In this document: piece by piece, positions 8,354 through 19,784 of the stretch
How positions within the stretch are numbered: position 1 is the stretch's first letter
Layout of the letters: every line of letters begins with the position of its first letter
Source of the DNA: Sulfurimonas sp.
GTDB lineage: Bacteria > Campylobacterota > Campylobacteria > Campylobacterales > Sulfurimonadaceae
Length of the DNA stretch: 64,000 nt
Direction of reading: 5' to 3'
Assembly (NCBI RefSeq): GCF_029027585.1
Contig: NZ_CP093397.1
Span: 992,001 to 1,056,000 of the forward strand
The notes under the pieces: model-generated
Databases searched by the model: none
What the model saw: the letters and a program-made list of their open reading frames with translations, nothing else
Told to the model about the DNA's origin: nothing
Translations under genes and position numbers: made by a program

Positions 8354-9610
8354 TTAAAGAATTATCGTGTCTTCTCTTTCTGGTGAAGTTGAGATAATTC
8401 CAACTTTTGTTTGTGAAATTTCTTCAATAATTTTAACATAATCTTGAGCCGATTGTGGTAGGTCTTCAAACTTTCTAGCACCAACTGAGTTATCCCAACC
8501 TTTAAAAGTTTTATAGATTGGTGTTACATCTTCAAGATTTGATGGAAGATAATTTATCTCTTTTCCATCTAATTCATAAGCTATACATACTTTTACTTCA
8601 TCAAAACCATCTAAAACATCAAGTTTCATAAGCGCTAACTCATCACAACCATTTAAACGACTTGCGTATCTTGTAGCTATTGCGTCAAACCAACCACATC
8701 TTCTAGCTCGTCCTGTTGTTGTTCCAAACTCATGTCCTTGAACGCCTAGTCTTTTTCCATCTTCGCCAAAGTCTTCACTTGGAAATGGTCCATTACCAAC
8801 ACGAGTACAATAAGCTTTTACGATTCCTGTTACTTTTCCTATGTCTTTAGGATTGATACCTAAACCCGTACAAGCACCTGCTGATACAGTCGCTGATGAA
8901 GTTACAAAAGGGTAAGTTCCATGGTCAATATCAAGAAGTGTACCTTGTGCACCTTCTAATAAAATCTTTTTATTATTATCTAGTGCTTTCCAAACCATCT
9001 GAGTTGTATCTGTTATGTGAGGAGCAAGTTTGTCTTTAAATCCTTCTAACTCTTTAAGCAGTTCATCTGCTTTTGGTGTTGGAATTTCATAAATATCAAA
9101 AATTTGTCTATTTTGCTCAAAGTACTCAATGATAGATGCACAAAGTTTACTAGGGTTTAAAAGCTCTCCAACTCTAAAACCTGTACGGTTAATCTTATCT
9201 GCATAAGCAGGTCCGATTCCCTTTCCAGTTGTACCAATAGCTTTGTCACCTCTTAGTCTTTCTTTTGCTTGGTCTATTAAAGCATGATAATAAAGATTTA
9301 GATGAGCTTTATCTGAAATATAAAGACGACCTTCAAGACCTTCAAACTGTACCATTTCTTTGATGATAGACTCTGGGGATAAAACTACACCATTACCAAC
9401 AACATTGATAGCATGAGGATTTAAAACACCTGAAGGAACAAGATGAAGTGCAAATTTAACTCCATCTACCCAAATAGTATGCCCAGCATTGTGACCACCT
9501 TGGCTTCTACAAACCATGTCGTACTCTTGTGCTAGTTTATCAACTATTTTACCTTTACCTTCATCGCCCCACTGGATTCCTACTATTAAGTCTGCTTGAT
9601 TTCTTTTCAT
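8354..9610 (-). CDS. purA: adenylosuccinate synthetase
   Basis: 418 residues, normal length. The GTP-binding glycine-rich loop QWGDEGKGK lies at residues 13-21, and GHNAGHTI and GTTGKGIGP follow as in the family. It joins IMP and aspartate with GTP hydrolysis in the first committed step to AMP. It follows hisZ by 24 bases on the same strand, matching the hisZ-purA order common in this phylum. Confidence 0.98.
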   Translation of the reverse strand: MKRNQADLIVGIQWGDEGKGKIVDKLAQEYDMVCRSQGGHNAGHTIWVDGVKFALHLVPSGVLNPHAINVVGNGVVLSPESIIKEMVQFEGLEGRLYISDKAHLNLYYHALIDQAKERLRGDKAIGTTGKGIGPAYADKINRTGFRVGELLNPSKLCASIIEYFEQNRQIFDIYEIPTPKADELLKELEGFKDKLAPHITDTTQMVWKALDNNKKILLEGAQGTLLDIDHGTYPFVTSSATVSAGACTGLGINPKDIGKVTGIVKAYCTRVGNGPFPSEDFGEDGKRLGVQGHEFGTTTGRARRCGWFDAIATRYASRLNGCDELALMKLDVLDGFDEVKVCIAYELDGKEINYLPSNLEDVTPIYKTFKGWDNSVGARKFEDLPQSAQDYVKIIEEISQTKVGIISTSPEREDTIIL

Positions 9611-9634
9611 ATTTTCCTCTTTTTCTCTTAAATC

Positions 9635-10483
9635 TTATTTTGTTAAATTTTCACAAAGTGCATCTGTATAAATAGCAAATCCAACCGATGTTAAATCTTC
9701 ATTTTTATATCTTCCACCACTTGCATATACTTCATTTTTTTCTATACATCTAAAAAACAACTCATCATAATAAAGCATTTTTGCATAATACATTGGTGCT
9801 AAAACACTATTTTTGTATGACATCTGGGAGCATAACTCTTTCATTTTTATCAACTCTATTTTGATTGACTCTGGTGCTATATCTATCACTTCATCAATAC
9901 TCTCAACATACTGAAGATAAACAAGCTTGTTTAACCACTCAACTTTTAAGTTTAAAAACTTCTCTATGTTAATATGGCGAAAATCTTCAAGAGTTAACTC
10001 ATCAAACATCTCAACTAAAAGTTTTGGTATCTTGATATTTGATACTTGCATTAAAGGTTTTAGTTCTAACTTATCAAAAATATTTACAGCCAAGTTTGCA
10101 ACAGATGAAAGATTTTTCTCATCCATAAACTCAGCACCAACTTGATACTGTTCTTGAGTTGGAAAACGAAATACTGGTTGAATGTAAAACCATTTCTTTT
10201 GTTCTGTATTTTTACCTAATCTCTTTTGGATTATTCTTACAACATCAATTGTAGAATCAGCACGAAGTGATAAAGAGTTGTTTTGAGCATCATTTACTCG
10301 TACTAACTCTTTGTCATCAGCGATGCTTAGATGCTGATGATATGAAAAAAGAGGAGTTACAATCTCTTGGAATCCATTATCATAAAGAATCTCACTAGCA
10401 ATGTTTTCTATATTTCTTTTTACTTTTGCACTATTTGCAAAGTAAAGTTTTGTTCCATTAGGAATCTCATGCTCTAGTATCAT
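9635..10483 (-). CDS. hisZ: ATP phosphoribosyltransferase regulatory subunit
   Basis: 282 residues with a class II aminoacyl-tRNA-synthetase-like fold: the motif-2-like segment WFYIQPVFRFP and the C-terminal ASGGRYKNEDLTSVGFAI are those of HisZ. HisZ lacks synthetase activity and forms the regulatory part of short-form HisG, the first step of histidine synthesis. It is shorter than many HisZ proteins. Its start follows the aminotransferase stop directly. Confidence 0.85.
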   Translation of the reverse strand: MILEHEIPNGTKLYFANSAKVKRNIENIASEILYDNGFQEIVTPLFSYHQHLSIADDKELVRVNDAQNNSLSLRADSTIDVVRIIQKRLGKNTEQKKWFYIQPVFRFPTQEQYQVGAEFMDEKNLSSVANLAVNIFDKLELKPLMQVSNIKIPKLLVEMFDELTLEDFRHINIEKFLNLKVEWLNKLVYLQYVESIDEVIDIAPESIKIELIKMKELCSQMSYKNSVLAPMYYAKMLYYDELFFRCIEKNEVYASGGRYKNEDLTSVGFAIYTDALCENLTK

Positions 10484-11611
10484 TTATATCTCTTTTTTTT
10501 CTAATGCAGACTTAAAATAAGTTTCATTATATACCTTAGAGGCAATTCCTGCATATTCTAATCGCCCCATACGGTGCAATATAAGTTCTATGGAATTTAC
10601 TACCCAAAGAGACTCATATATTTCAATCAATCCCATCTGATTTATACGAAATATTTTACCTTTAAGATGGTCTTGTCCACCAGCCACATTTACACCATAT
10701 TCTTCTTTTAAGCTAGAGCGAATTTTTGAAGCATCGGGGTCATCAATAGTCGTCATACTTTTTGCTGGAGTAGAAGGATAGATATGCAAACCTATCGCTT
10801 CAAGTGCAGCTCTTGTAGCTTTTGCGCGTCTTGCAGTATTACAATAAAGAACTCCAAGACCACCCTGCCTTTCTATTGTCTGTAAAACTTCTAAAAGTCC
10901 TATGATTAAAGTAGTTGCAGCTGTATATGCTGTTGTGTTTTGGCGTTGTTTTTTTATCTCAGATGCAAGGTTTAAGTAGTAACCTTTTCCTGTTCCAATT
11001 TTTTCAATTCCAGCATTACTAAGTCCTAAAATTGAAAGACCAGGAGGAAGCATAAGTGCCTTTTGACTACCAGCAATAAGACAGTCAATATTTGACACAT
11101 CTATTCTCTCAACACCAACAGCAGTAATACCATCAGCAATAATCATAATCTTAGGATTTATCTCTTTTACAGCCTTTGCTAACTCTTCAACAGGATGACG
11201 AAGCCCTCCTGCTGATTCACTAATCTGAACTGCTATAGCATCTATATCGCTATTTGTTTTTAGTATTTCAACAATAGCATCTACACTTACAGGTGTATCC
11301 CACTCATTTTTTATCTCTATATTTTTTAGTCCATTAGCAAGAGCGATTTTTCCAAATCTTTCTCCAAACTTTCCAGAGTTTACACTAAGAAGAGTCTTGT
11401 GACAAAGGTTTATAACAGCTGCTTCCATAGCACCTGTACCAGTAGACGCAAGCATAACAATTTCATCCGTAGCAAAAAGATTAAAAAGATGTTTTCTTGT
11501 TTGCTCAAAAATTGCTTCAAATTCTGGTGTACGATGGTGCATAGTTTCATCACTCATTGCATTACGAACATTCTGAGATACTGGAGTTGGTCCAGGCGTA
11601 AAAAGTAACAT
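10484..11611 (-). CDS. PLP-dependent aminotransferase, serine/alanine-glyoxylate type
   Basis: 375 residues of the class V aminotransferase fold. The opening LLFTPGPTPVSQNVRNAM, the glycine-rich GTGAMEAAV, and the cofactor lysine in AGSQKALMLPPGLS are visible. Members transfer amino groups between serine or alanine and glyoxylate or pyruvate. The exact substrate cannot be read from the sequence. It heads the hisZ-purA run, and a RAYT element lies in its upstream region. Confidence 0.88.
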   Translation of the reverse strand: MLLFTPGPTPVSQNVRNAMSDETMHHRTPEFEAIFEQTRKHLFNLFATDEIVMLASTGTGAMEAAVINLCHKTLLSVNSGKFGERFGKIALANGLKNIEIKNEWDTPVSVDAIVEILKTNSDIDAIAVQISESAGGLRHPVEELAKAVKEINPKIMIIADGITAVGVERIDVSNIDCLIAGSQKALMLPPGLSILGLSNAGIEKIGTGKGYYLNLASEIKKQRQNTTAYTAATTLIIGLLEVLQTIERQGGLGVLYCNTARRAKATRAALEAIGLHIYPSTPAKSMTTIDDPDASKIRSSLKEEYGVNVAGGQDHLKGKIFRINQMGLIEIYESLWVVNSIELILHRMGRLEYAGIASKVYNETYFKSALEKKEI

Positions 11612-11686
11612 TTATATTCCTACGAAGTTTATATTTTTATAAAAACCTCGTATTATATCGAAATAAATTTAAATTCCCATTTGGTC

Positions 11687-12534
11687 ATAGGGTCAGGAAC
11701 CAAATTTCAAATTATGCTATAATCATATTAAAATAAATTAGGGTTATAAAAATGGCTAGACGACCAAGAATAGACCTTGCAGGTTATCATCATATTGTTA
11801 ACCGAGGTGTAAACAGAACTAACATTTTTGCAACTTCACAAGATAAAGATATGTTTTTGGCAATCTTGTGCAAATCGTGTAAGTTACATGATGTTATTAC
11901 CCATGACTACTGTCTGATGGATAATCACTATCATCTTTTAATAGAAAACTCTAAAGAAAATCTCTCTTTATTTATGCGACAAATCAATGCAAACTATGCA
12001 ATTTATTTTAACAAAAAGTATAAACGAACTGGTCATCTCTGGCAAGGACGCTTTAAATCTTGGTACATACTCCAAGACACCTACCTTTACCAAACTATCA
12101 AATATATAGAGTATAATCCAATAAAAGCAAAAATGAGTAGCGAAATTGGGGAGTACCCTTATGCACTAGGTAGCACTATACTCTCTAAGATGGAGATTGT
12201 ACCTTGTGCCAAAAACTCTGTGATGCTTGAGCAATACAGCGTAAAAGAACTAGCTGATTTTTTAGACAAGCCTTTAAGTGAAGCTGAGATTGAAGCGCTA
12301 GAAGAAGAAAAGAGTAAAAAGTTAAATAAAAATAGTACTGATGTAATACAAGAACGAAGTAAAAAATTAGAAAACTATTTTTCTGTAACTATGAATAAAA
12401 TGCAAAGAAATATTGCTATGAAAAAAGCTTACTTAGATGGATACTCTCAAACTAGTATTGCTAAAGAGCTTGGAGTAACTTCTTCTTTAGTTTCTTTCAA
12501 CATTAAAAATTTGAAATTTGACACCTGACCCTAA
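11687..12534. mobile_element. RAYT element with terminal inverted repeats
   Basis: A Y1 transposase gene is bounded by 27-base inverted repeats matching at 23 positions. The left end (from 11687) reads GGGTCAGG then AAATTTCAAAT, and the right end (to 12534) holds its complement ATTTGAAATTT then CCTGACCC. The transposase stop codon lies inside the right repeat. The element sits between two divergent housekeeping genes and may have replaced part of their promoters. Confidence 0.75.
11752..12528 (+). CDS. REP-associated tyrosine (Y1) transposase
   Basis: 258 residues. The HUH-type features are the HxH pair in DNHYHLLIE and a candidate catalytic Tyr in [11 protein letters not shown], after the opening [17 protein letters not shown] typical of RAYTs. 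A C-terminal helix-turn-helix ([19 protein letters not shown]) may bind the ends. Such proteins cut single-stranded DNA at short palindromic repeats and are often kept as single-copy genes. The gene looks intact. Confidence 0.9.
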   Translation: MARRPRIDLAGYHHIVNRGVNRTNIFATSQDKDMFLAILCKSCKLHDVITHDYCLMDNHYHLLIENSKENLSLFMRQINANYAIYFNKKYKRTGHLWQGRFKSWYILQDTYLYQTIKYIEYNPIKAKMSSEIGEYPYALGSTILSKMEIVPCAKNSVMLEQYSVKELADFLDKPLSEAEIEALEEEKSKKLNKNSTDVIQERSKKLENYFSVTMNKMQRNIAMKKAYLDGYSQTSIAKELGVTSSLVSFNIKNLKFDT

Positions 12535-12542
12535 GGATAAAT

Positions 12543-13316
12543 ATGAATATCTTTGACGCTATTATTTTAGGAATTATCGAAGGCTTTACGGAGTTTTTAC
12601 CCATTTCTTCTACGGGGCATCTAATAGTTGCTAGTGAATTTTTAGGAATTGAGCAAACTTCTGTTACAAAAGCCTTTTCGGTTATCATTCAGTTTTCTGC
12701 GATTTTAGCAGTCTTTTTCAACTATAAAGACAAATTTACTCTTAGTAAAATTTCTTTATGGAGTAAAGTTTTTTTAGCTTTTATTCCTATTGGCGTTGTC
12801 GGCTTTATTTTTTCTTCACAAATAAAAGCACTCTTTAGCATCAATATAGTTGCAGTTATGTTTATAGTAGGAGGTATTGTTTTTTTAATAGTTGAGAAAT
12901 TTTTCATAAAAGAGCATAGCTCTAAAACGATAACTGATGTAGAAAAGATAACTACAAAACAAGCTATGATAATTGGTTTTGCACAAGTATTTGCTCTCAT
13001 ACCTGGCACAAGTAGAGCTGGTTCTACAATCATCGGGGCTTTACTTCTTAACATCAGTAGAAAAGCAAGTGCAGAGTTTAGTTTTTTACTTGCTTTTCCT
13101 GTTATGAGTGCTGTTACTGCTTATGATTTACTAAAACATTATCATGAGTTTGATGAAGCAAACCTTCTCGTTTTAGCAGTTGGTTTTGTTGTTTCATTTT
13201 TAGTTGCTTTTGTAACTATTAAACTATTTTTAAAATTTCTAGAAAACTTTACCTTTGTTGCTTTTGGAATATATCGAATTATTTTTGGAGTCCTGTTATT
13301 AATCGTTTTTAATTAG
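12543..13316 (+). CDS. uppP: undecaprenyl-diphosphatase
   Basis: 257 residues, about eight membrane helices. The family motifs [13 protein letters not shown] near the N-terminus and [10 protein letters not shown] in the middle are both present. It recycles undecaprenyl diphosphate to the monophosphate carrier for peptidoglycan synthesis and is linked to bacitracin resistance. AAGGA precedes the ATG. The RAYT right repeat ends just before this ribosome site, so transcription may now depend on sequence inside the element. Confidence 0.97.
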   Translation: MNIFDAIILGIIEGFTEFLPISSTGHLIVASEFLGIEQTSVTKAFSVIIQFSAILAVFFNYKDKFTLSKISLWSKVFLAFIPIGVVGFIFSSQIKALFSINIVAVMFIVGGIVFLIVEKFFIKEHSSKTITDVEKITTKQAMIIGFAQVFALIPGTSRAGSTIIGALLLNISRKASAEFSFLLAFPVMSAVTAYDLLKHYHEFDEANLLVLAVGFVVSFLVAFVTIKLFLKFLENFTFVAFGIYRIIFGVLLLIVFN

Positions 13317-13369
13317 ACTGGAATAGTATTTGCTTTGTCTTCCTTAATATTATTGTTAAAGGAGATATC

Positions 13370-13462
13370 ATGCAAGCAATTAGCGGATATAACGCCCATT
13401 TACAAAATATTCTAAGTAGATTAGAGTATTCTTTTTATGCGCTAAGTAAAAAGTTTTTATAA
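13370..13462 (+). CDS. possible 30-residue peptide
   Basis: AAAGGAG lies six bases before an ATG that opens MQAISGYNAHLQNILSRLEY followed by SFYALSKKFL and TAA. The peptide is amphipathic and ends basic. The good Shine-Dalgarno and a hairpin shortly downstream suggest a real small gene after uppP, but no family is recognised and length alone gives little statistical weight. Confidence 0.35.
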   Translation: MQAISGYNAHLQNILSRLEYSFYALSKKFL

Positions 13463-13497
13463 TCGTGAAGCTATTAAGGGAATAAACTATTAGCTAC

Positions 13498-13522
13498 AAA
13501 CTCCAAGGACGGAGTTTTATTA
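13498..13522 (+). terminator. probable terminator between converging genes
   Basis: A seven-base-pair stem AAACTCC / GGAGTTT with loop AAGGAC is followed by TATTATAAT on the plus strand. It lies between the plus-strand uppP/small ORF and the minus-strand rdgB and could serve both directions. The T tract is short, so confidence is moderate. Confidence 0.5.
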
Positions 13523-14107
13523 TAATGTTTTTAGAATCTTTTTTGCCAAACTTAAAGCTTTAGCTCTATGAGATAAACTTTTTTTAATTTCTTCATCTAA
13601 TTCACCCAAAGTTTTATCGTATCCAAGTGGAATAAACATAGGGTCATATCCAAAACCACCATCACCTTTTGCTTCAGCGTGTGCCGTACCATACATCCAA
13701 CCATGAACACAATATTCATAATCTTTTGTAACAATCGCTATCGCTGCTGTATAGTGAGCAGATGATTCTTTTACACCTTTAGCTTTTATATCATCTATAA
13801 GTTTATACAAATTATCTTTATCATTTGCATCTATACCTGCATGTCTAGCACTATAGATGCCAGGTTCCCCATTCAATACATCAACACTAATCCCACTATC
13901 ATCAGATAAAACTATTGCTTCTTCATCCCCAAGTGTTTTAAATACTGCTCTTGCTTTTATAAGTGCATTTTCTTTAAAAGTATCTCCATCTTCGATTATT
14001 TCAAACTCTTCTATAAGTTCACTATATGCCACTACTTCATAATCTTCACATAGTGCTTTTATCTCTCTAACTTTTCCTTTATTAGATGTAGCTAAAACTA
14101 ATTTCAA
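13520..14107 (-). CDS. rdgB: XTP/dITP pyrophosphatase (non-canonical purine NTPase)
   Basis: 195 residues, full length for the family. The signature motifs are [10 protein letters not shown] at the N-terminus, [20 protein letters not shown] with the catalytic Asp, [11 protein letters not shown], and the closing SHRAKAL. It removes ITP, dITP and XTP from the nucleotide pool to prevent miscoding. It stands alone on the minus strand, divergent from the MFS transporter. Confidence 0.96.
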   Translation of the reverse strand: MKLVLATSNKGKVREIKALCEDYEVVAYSELIEEFEIIEDGDTFKENALIKARAVFKTLGDEEAIVLSDDSGISVDVLNGEPGIYSARHAGIDANDKDNLYKLIDDIKAKGVKESSAHYTAAIAIVTKDYEYCVHGWMYGTAHAEAKGDGGFGYDPMFIPLGYDKTLGELDEEIKKSLSHRAKALSLAKKILKTL

Positions 14108-14185
14108 TTTTTTTTCCTTATACTAAATGTAATAATTTTTTATATATAATCTTATGATTATATACTAAATTTACTAAGGCAACAC

Positions 14186-15502
14186 ATGTTTAAAAAAGTT
14201 TTCCCTCTATCCGCGATACTATCACTTAGATTTTTAGGTCTTTTTTTAGTTTTACCAGTTATTTCTATATATGCGCTTGAACTTGAAGGCTCAACTCCTA
14301 TGCTTGTTGGAGTTGTAGTTGGTGGATATGCTTTAACTCAAGCAATTTTTCAAATTCCTTTTGGAACAATGAGTGATAAGATAGGTCGTAAACCAACCAT
14401 TTTAGTTGGTCTTCTCATATTTTTTGTTGGTTCACTTATCTGTGCATATTCAACTGATATATACACTCTAATGTTTGGTAGATTTCTTCAAGGTGCTGGT
14501 GCTATTGGTTCTGTTATAACAGCAATGATTTCAGATTTAGTTGAAGAGAAAATTCGTGGTAAAGCTATGGCTATCATGGGAGGCTCTATCGCTATGAGTT
14601 TTGCACTTGCTATGGGACTTGGTCCAATCATAGGTGCTTCATATGGTGTTGATACTCTTTTTATCATAACTGCTGTTTTATCTATTTTATCTATCGCTAT
14701 TCTTTTTACTAAAGTTCCAACACCACCAAGAATCAAACATATTTATCATGGTGTAGTAAAAACTTCAGATATTTTAAAAGACCCAAATCTTTTAAATATG
14801 ATTATCATAAACGCTATGCAAAAAGGTCTTATGACAGCTGCTTTTGTTCTTATTCCCATCATTCTTACTAGTGATGCTTTTGCTTGGGAAAAGTCAGATT
14901 TATACATGGCTTATCTTCCTGCTATGGTTCTTGGTCTTATCGCTATGGGACCAGCGGCAGTATTTGGTGAAAAGTACAACAAACCAAAACAGATATTTCT
15001 CATCTCTATTGTTCTGTTCATTGGAGCTTTTTTGACTATGGGACTTACAACAAACAGCACTATGTTTATAGTTGGTGTTTCAATGTTCTTTATAGCTTTT
15101 AATATGATGGAACCTTTAGTTCAATCAATGATAACAAAATTTGCAAAAGTTCATCAAAAAGGTGCAGCTTTAGGTATTTCTAACTCTATCGCTTATTTTG
15201 CTACCTTTGTAGGTGGTACTTTTACAGGTCTGATGCTCGACATTAGCGATAGACAAACTATTGGTATCTCTATTGCCGTAACTGCTACTATTTGGTTGCT
15301 ATGGACTCTAAAATTACAAAACCCAATAAAACACTCGCATCTATACTTATCTCAAGATAGCGTAGATGCAACTAAGCTTGAAGAACTAGAACATGAGCAT
15401 ATCGCAGAATGGTATATAAATGAAAATGAAAAACTTGTAGTTATTAAATATGTGACTTCAGCTATAAACGAAGATGAGTTAAAAGCAAAAATCTCTAAGT
15501 AA
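14186..15502 (+). CDS. MFS transporter, YajR-like
   Basis: 438 residues with twelve predicted membrane helices. MFS motif A is GTMSDKIGRKPT between helices 2 and 3. After the last helix there are about 60 hydrophilic residues ending NEDELKAKISK, matching the extra ferredoxin-like C-terminal domain of YajR-type drug/H+ antiporters. The substrate cannot be told from sequence. Confidence 0.85.
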   Translation: MFKKVFPLSAILSLRFLGLFLVLPVISIYALELEGSTPMLVGVVVGGYALTQAIFQIPFGTMSDKIGRKPTILVGLLIFFVGSLICAYSTDIYTLMFGRFLQGAGAIGSVITAMISDLVEEKIRGKAMAIMGGSIAMSFALAMGLGPIIGASYGVDTLFIITAVLSILSIAILFTKVPTPPRIKHIYHGVVKTSDILKDPNLLNMIIINAMQKGLMTAAFVLIPIILTSDAFAWEKSDLYMAYLPAMVLGLIAMGPAAVFGEKYNKPKQIFLISIVLFIGAFLTMGLTTNSTMFIVGVSMFFIAFNMMEPLVQSMITKFAKVHQKGAALGISNSIAYFATFVGGTFTGLMLDISDRQTIGISIAVTATIWLLWTLKLQNPIKHSHLYLSQDSVDATKLEELEHEHIAEWYINENEKLVVIKYVTSAINEDELKAKISK

Positions 15503-15563
15503 GATTTTAGCTCTACACTCTTTTCACACTTTTTTTTTGTATCTTTTCATAAAGGGATACATT

Positions 15564-15740
15564 ATGAATGATTTAACTATTGAATATCTTTTAAATTATG
15601 GCGAAATAACCGCTCAAAAAGATAAAAAAATTGAGATGCAATTTTTAGATGAATTTGGTGAAGGAAAAACAAATGAAGATGAAATTGTTCAAAATCTCAT
15701 CTTTACTTGCGAAGAGGGTGTTGATTATACAAAAATTTAA
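15564..15740 (+). CDS. small acidic protein, function unknown
   Basis: 58 residues from an ATG with AAAGGG nine bases upstream, reading MNDLTIEYLLNYGEITAQKD. A longer frame with an ATG 27 bases earlier lacks a ribosome site and begins with an unlikely hydrophobic stretch, so the inner start is chosen. The protein is acidic and likely helical, with a single Cys. It follows the MFS gene by about 60 bases. No family is recognised. Confidence 0.6.
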   Translation: MNDLTIEYLLNYGEITAQKDKKIEMQFLDEFGEGKTNEDEIVQNLIFTCEEGVDYTKI

Positions 15741-15756
15741 CGATACTTTTTAATAA

Positions 15757-16275
15757 CTACTTTTGAGGAGTAACATACATATTAAAGTAACGACCTTCAA
15801 ATTTAGGTGGTTTTTCCATAACACCTATATCTTCAACCATTGGCCAAACTCTTAAAAGAACTTCTTTTCCAGCTTCTGGATGTGCCATTTCACGACCTCT
15901 TAAAAATACGCGAAACTTAACATGAAAACCTTTCTCTAAAAACTCTCTTGCATGTTTAACTTTATAAGCCACATCATTTTCAGCAATTTTTACAGATAAT
16001 TTAATCTCTTTAACAACAATTTTAACTTGGTTTTTTCTTTGTTCTTTGAGTTGTTTTTCTTTTTGGTATCTATATTTACCGTAGTCCATAATCTTGGCAA
16101 CTGGTGGTTTCGCTTCTGGTGCTATGAGAACTAAATCTAGATTTAATTCATTTGCTTTGTCCATTGCTTCATCAGTTGAGATAATCCCTAAAGATTCTCC
16201 ACCATCTATATTACATCTTAACTCAGATGCACGAATATCGTCATTCATTATTACACGGTCTTTTCTATTACTCAA
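15757..16275 (-). CDS. infC: translation initiation factor IF-3
   Basis: 172 residues with the usual two domains: N-terminal [20 protein letters not shown] and a C-terminal domain containing [20 protein letters not shown] and [13 protein letters not shown]-3 prevents subunit joining and proofreads the initiator codon. The frame has no ATG at the expected place: the probable start is TTG overlapping the thrS stop (TTGA), with GAGG about eight bases upstream. A later ATG (residue 10) would trim the N-terminus. A non-AUG infC start is used for autoregulation in E. coli. Confidence 0.95.
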   Translation of the reverse strand: MSNRKDRVIMNDDIRASELRCNIDGGESLGIISTDEAMDKANELNLDLVLIAPEAKPPVAKIMDYGKYRYQKEKQLKEQRKNQVKIVVKEIKLSVKIAENDVAYKVKHAREFLEKGFHVKFRVFLRGREMAHPEAGKEVLLRVWPMVEDIGVMEKPPKFEGRYFNMYVTPQK

Positions 16276-18080
16276 AAATTTACCTCATTTATTTTAGTTT
16301 GTATAAGCTTCAAGAATTCCTCTTCACTTAGATTGTATTGTTCTCTAGTTCTTCTATCACGAATCGCAACAGTTTTACCTTCAATCTCTTCATCACCTAT
16401 GATAACAAGCATAGGAACTCTCGTTTTTTCTGCTATTCTGATTCTCTTATTTAAAGAGTCATTTTTGTTGTATATCTCACTATCGGCATTTATGTCGATA
16501 AGTTTATCTGATAGTTCCTTAGCGTAAGCATTGTGTGTATCAGCAATTGGTACAATAGCAACTTGCGTTGGAGCAATAAACATTGGAAATTCACCAGCAT
16601 AATGTTCCGTTAATATACCAATAAAACGCTCAAAAGAACCTAAAATTGCTCTGTGAATCATTACTGGCTGTATTTTATCATTATTTTCGCCATTATACTC
16701 AAGTTTAAATCTTTCAGGTAGATTAAAATCTAACTGAATTGTTCCACATTGCCATTCACGACCTATGGCATCTGTGATTTTAATGTCGATTTTGGGACCA
16801 TAAAATGCACCTCCACCTTCATCAATCTCATAAGCTAAAGAGTTTTTATCCATCGCATTTTTAAGTGCCTGAGTAGATACTTCCCAAGCTTCATCACTTC
16901 CAACCGCTTTTTGGGGTTTAGTTGAAATCACCATCTTATATTCAAATTCAAAAGTAGTCATAATTTTATCTACAAAATCAACAACTTCTATGATTTGTTC
17001 TTCAATCTGCTCTGTTGTACAAAAGATATGAGCATCATCTTGTGTAAATTCACGAACTCTAAATAAACCATGTAAAGCACCCGTAAATTCGTGGCGATGA
17101 ACTACCCCATATTCAAAATACTTGATTGGTAAATCTCTATAAGAGTGAAGTTCATCTTCATAAGCTTTTATATGACCAACACAGTTCATAGGTTTAATCC
17201 CAAACTCTATATCATCAATCTTTGTGAAATACATATTTTCACCATAGTTTTGATAGTGACCTGAAATTTTCCATAAATCACTTCTTAGCATTTCTGGTCC
17301 ACGAACTGGCTCATAACCGCGTTTACGGTGTGCCTTATAAAGAAGGCTCTCTAATCTTGCACGAAGTCTTCCACCAGCAGGAAGCCAAATAGGGAAACCT
17401 GCTCCAACTTCTTCACGGAAAGTGAAAAGCTTCATCTCTGCACCAATCTTTCTATGGTCACGCTTTGCAGCTTCTGCTAACATCGTCATATGAGCTTTAA
17501 GCGATTCTTTATCTGCGAATGCTATACCATATATACGAGTTAACATCTCATTTTTAGAATCTCCACCAAGATAAGCACCAGATATTTTAGTTAGTTTAAA
17601 ATATCTGATAAGTCCAATAGATGGGAGATGTGGACCTCTACAAAGGTCTTCAAACTCACCTTGTTTATAGATGCTAACAGTATCATCTGTAATTCTGTCC
17701 ATTACAGCCAATTTTAAATGATCATCTTTAAATTTTTCTTTTGCTTCTTCCATAGATATAGAGTATTTTTCTATTTTATACTTTTTCTTAGCAAAAGAGA
17801 GCATCTGTTTTTCAATCTTTTTAAGGTCACCTTCACCTATCTCAGACTCCGTTTTAAAGTCATAGTAAAAACCTTCTTTTACAGTTGGTCCTACATAAAA
17901 GAGAGCATCTGGGTAGAGTGACTTAATAGCTTGAGCCATCAAGTGTGCTGTTGAGTGACGAAGAACTTCTAAAGAGTCCTCTGAGTTATCAAGATGAATC
18001 TGCTCACCTTCAAACCCAAGTTCTTCAGCAGTTTGTAAGTCAATGATTTGATCATTGTGTTTTATAGCGATTGCGTTCAC
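16272..18080 (-). CDS. thrS: threonyl-tRNA synthetase
   Basis: 602 residues, shorter than the about 640 of E. coli because the N-terminal TGS region is nearly absent, as in other Campylobacterota. The editing-domain histidines lie in [11 protein letters not shown]; the catalytic core has the zinc-binding [29 protein letters not shown] and [11 protein letters not shown]. It charges tRNA-Thr. The thrS-infC overlap of four bases shows coupled expression. Confidence 0.98.
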   Translation of the reverse strand: MNAIAIKHNDQIIDLQTAEELGFEGEQIHLDNSEDSLEVLRHSTAHLMAQAIKSLYPDALFYVGPTVKEGFYYDFKTESEIGEGDLKKIEKQMLSFAKKKYKIEKYSISMEEAKEKFKDDHLKLAVMDRITDDTVSIYKQGEFEDLCRGPHLPSIGLIRYFKLTKISGAYLGGDSKNEMLTRIYGIAFADKESLKAHMTMLAEAAKRDHRKIGAEMKLFTFREEVGAGFPIWLPAGGRLRARLESLLYKAHRKRGYEPVRGPEMLRSDLWKISGHYQNYGENMYFTKIDDIEFGIKPMNCVGHIKAYEDELHSYRDLPIKYFEYGVVHRHEFTGALHGLFRVREFTQDDAHIFCTTEQIEEQIIEVVDFVDKIMTTFEFEYKMVISTKPQKAVGSDEAWEVSTQALKNAMDKNSLAYEIDEGGGAFYGPKIDIKITDAIGREWQCGTIQLDFNLPERFKLEYNGENNDKIQPVMIHRAILGSFERFIGILTEHYAGEFPMFIAPTQVAIVPIADTHNAYAKELSDKLIDINADSEIYNKNDSLNKRIRIAEKTRVPMLVIIGDEEIEGKTVAIRDRRTREQYNLSEEEFLKLIQTKINEVNF

Positions 18081-18095
18081 TTATTATTTTCCTTT

Positions 18096-19784
18096 TTAAA
18101 GTTCAGTTTTTAATACTGCACCATTAGATGCGTTTGAAACTAGTAGTTGATATCTCTTAAGCCACTTGGATTTAACTTCATTTTTATGAAGTTTCCATGC
18201 AGCTTTTCTTTTAGCTAAAATATCTTCACTTACATTTAACTGCAATAGGTGCTTATCAGTATCTAGTTCTATCTCATCACCGTCTTGTATTAAAGCAATC
18301 ATTCCACCTTCAGCGGCTTCAGGAGAAACATGACCTATAGATGCACCTTTTGTAGCCCCTGAAAAACGACCATCTGTGATAAGTGCAACACTTGAACCAA
18401 GTCCCATCCCTTGGATAAGAGCAGTTGGAGCTAGCATCTCTTGCATACCAGGACCACCTTTTGGACCCTCGTATCGAATAACTACAACATCACCAGATTT
18501 TACTTTTTTGCTCATAATCCCAGCAATAGCTTTTGGTTGAGAGTCAAAACATACAGCAGTTCCTTTGAACTGTCTCATATTTGCTTCGATTCCTGCCGTT
18601 TTAACAACCGCACCCTCTAAAGCAAGGTTTCCAAATAAAATAGAAAGACCACCAACTTGAGAGTAAGCATTTTCATTTGTATGAATAACATTTTCATCTA
18701 AAATAACTGCATCTGCTATTCTTTCTTCTAAAGTTTCACCTGAAATCATAAGAGAATCAAGATGAAGAAGTCCACTACGACGACTTACTTCTTTCATAAC
18801 TGCATTTACACCACCAGCCTTGTCAACATCATCCATATGAACAGTTGTTAATGATGGAGATATTTTAGCAATATGTGCAACTTTATCTGCTATTTTATTG
18901 ATATTTTCTATTTTATATTCTATATCTGATTCTCTAGCAATTGCTAAAAGGTGAAGAACAGTATTTGAGCTTCCACCCATAGCCATATCTACAACAAATG
19001 CATTATGAATGGCTTTTTCATTTAAAATATTTTTCATATTATACGCAGAATTATTTTCCATTTTTGCTAACTCAACTATGCGTCTTGCTGCTTTTTTAAC
19101 AAGCTCAATACGCTCAGGAGTCATTGCTAAAATAGTTCCATTACCTGGAAGTGCAATGCCCATAGCTTCACAGAGAGTATTCATAGAGTTAGCGGTGAAC
19201 ATACCAGAACAGCTTCCACCACTTGGACAAGCTTCACACTCAATCTCATAAAGTTCTTCGTCTGTCATCTTTCCTTCGGCATGTTGACCAACTGCTTCAA
19301 ATGCAGTAGCAAGGTCGATTGGCGTACCATCTTTTTTATGTCCAGCTTCCATAGGACCGCCTGAAACAAAAATAGTAGGAACATTTACACGAAGTGCCCC
19401 CATAATCATACCTGGAACGATTTTATCACAGTTAGGGATACATATCATTGCATCTAACTGGTGAGCATTCATAACTGTTTCTATAGAATCAGCAATAATC
19501 TCACGAGATGGAAGAGAATAAAGCATTCCCTCATGTCCCATAGCTATACCATCATCAACGCCTATCGTGTTAAAGACAAATGGAACACCACCAGCTTCAC
19601 GAATAGCTTTTTTTACAATTTCGCCATATTCGTGCAAGAAAAAATGCCCAGGAATAATGTCAATATAACTATTGGCAATTCCTATAAACGGTTTGTCAAA
19701 ATCTTCATCTTTTAAACCTGTTGCACGAAGCAGTGAGCGATGTGGTGCCTTGTCAAAACCTTTTTTGATAATGTCACTTCTCAT
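18096..19784 (-). CDS. ilvD: dihydroxy-acid dehydratase
   Basis: 562 residues from the ATG that follows TTAAGGATTCTT and opens [20 protein letters not shown], which is where family members begin; an earlier ATG adds nine residues without a ribosome site. Iron-sulfur ligands are in [12 protein letters not shown] and [17 protein letters not shown]. It makes the 2-oxo acids leading to isoleucine and valine. It lies 15 bases before thrS on the same strand and may be cotranscribed. Confidence 0.97.
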   Translation of the reverse strand: MRSDIIKKGFDKAPHRSLLRATGLKDEDFDKPFIGIANSYIDIIPGHFFLHEYGEIVKKAIREAGGVPFVFNTIGVDDGIAMGHEGMLYSLPSREIIADSIETVMNAHQLDAMICIPNCDKIVPGMIMGALRVNVPTIFVSGGPMEAGHKKDGTPIDLATAFEAVGQHAEGKMTDEELYEIECEACPSGGSCSGMFTANSMNTLCEAMGIALPGNGTILAMTPERIELVKKAARRIVELAKMENNSAYNMKNILNEKAIHNAFVVDMAMGGSSNTVLHLLAIARESDIEYKIENINKIADKVAHIAKISPSLTTVHMDDVDKAGGVNAVMKEVSRRSGLLHLDSLMISGETLEERIADAVILDENVIHTNENAYSQVGGLSILFGNLALEGAVVKTAGIEANMRQFKGTAVCFDSQPKAIAGIMSKKVKSGDVVVIRYEGPKGGPGMQEMLAPTALIQGMGLGSSVALITDGRFSGATKGASIGHVSPEAAEGGMIALIQDGDEIELDTDKHLLQLNVSEDILAKRKAAWKLHKNEVKSKWLKRYQLLVSNASNGAVLKTEL

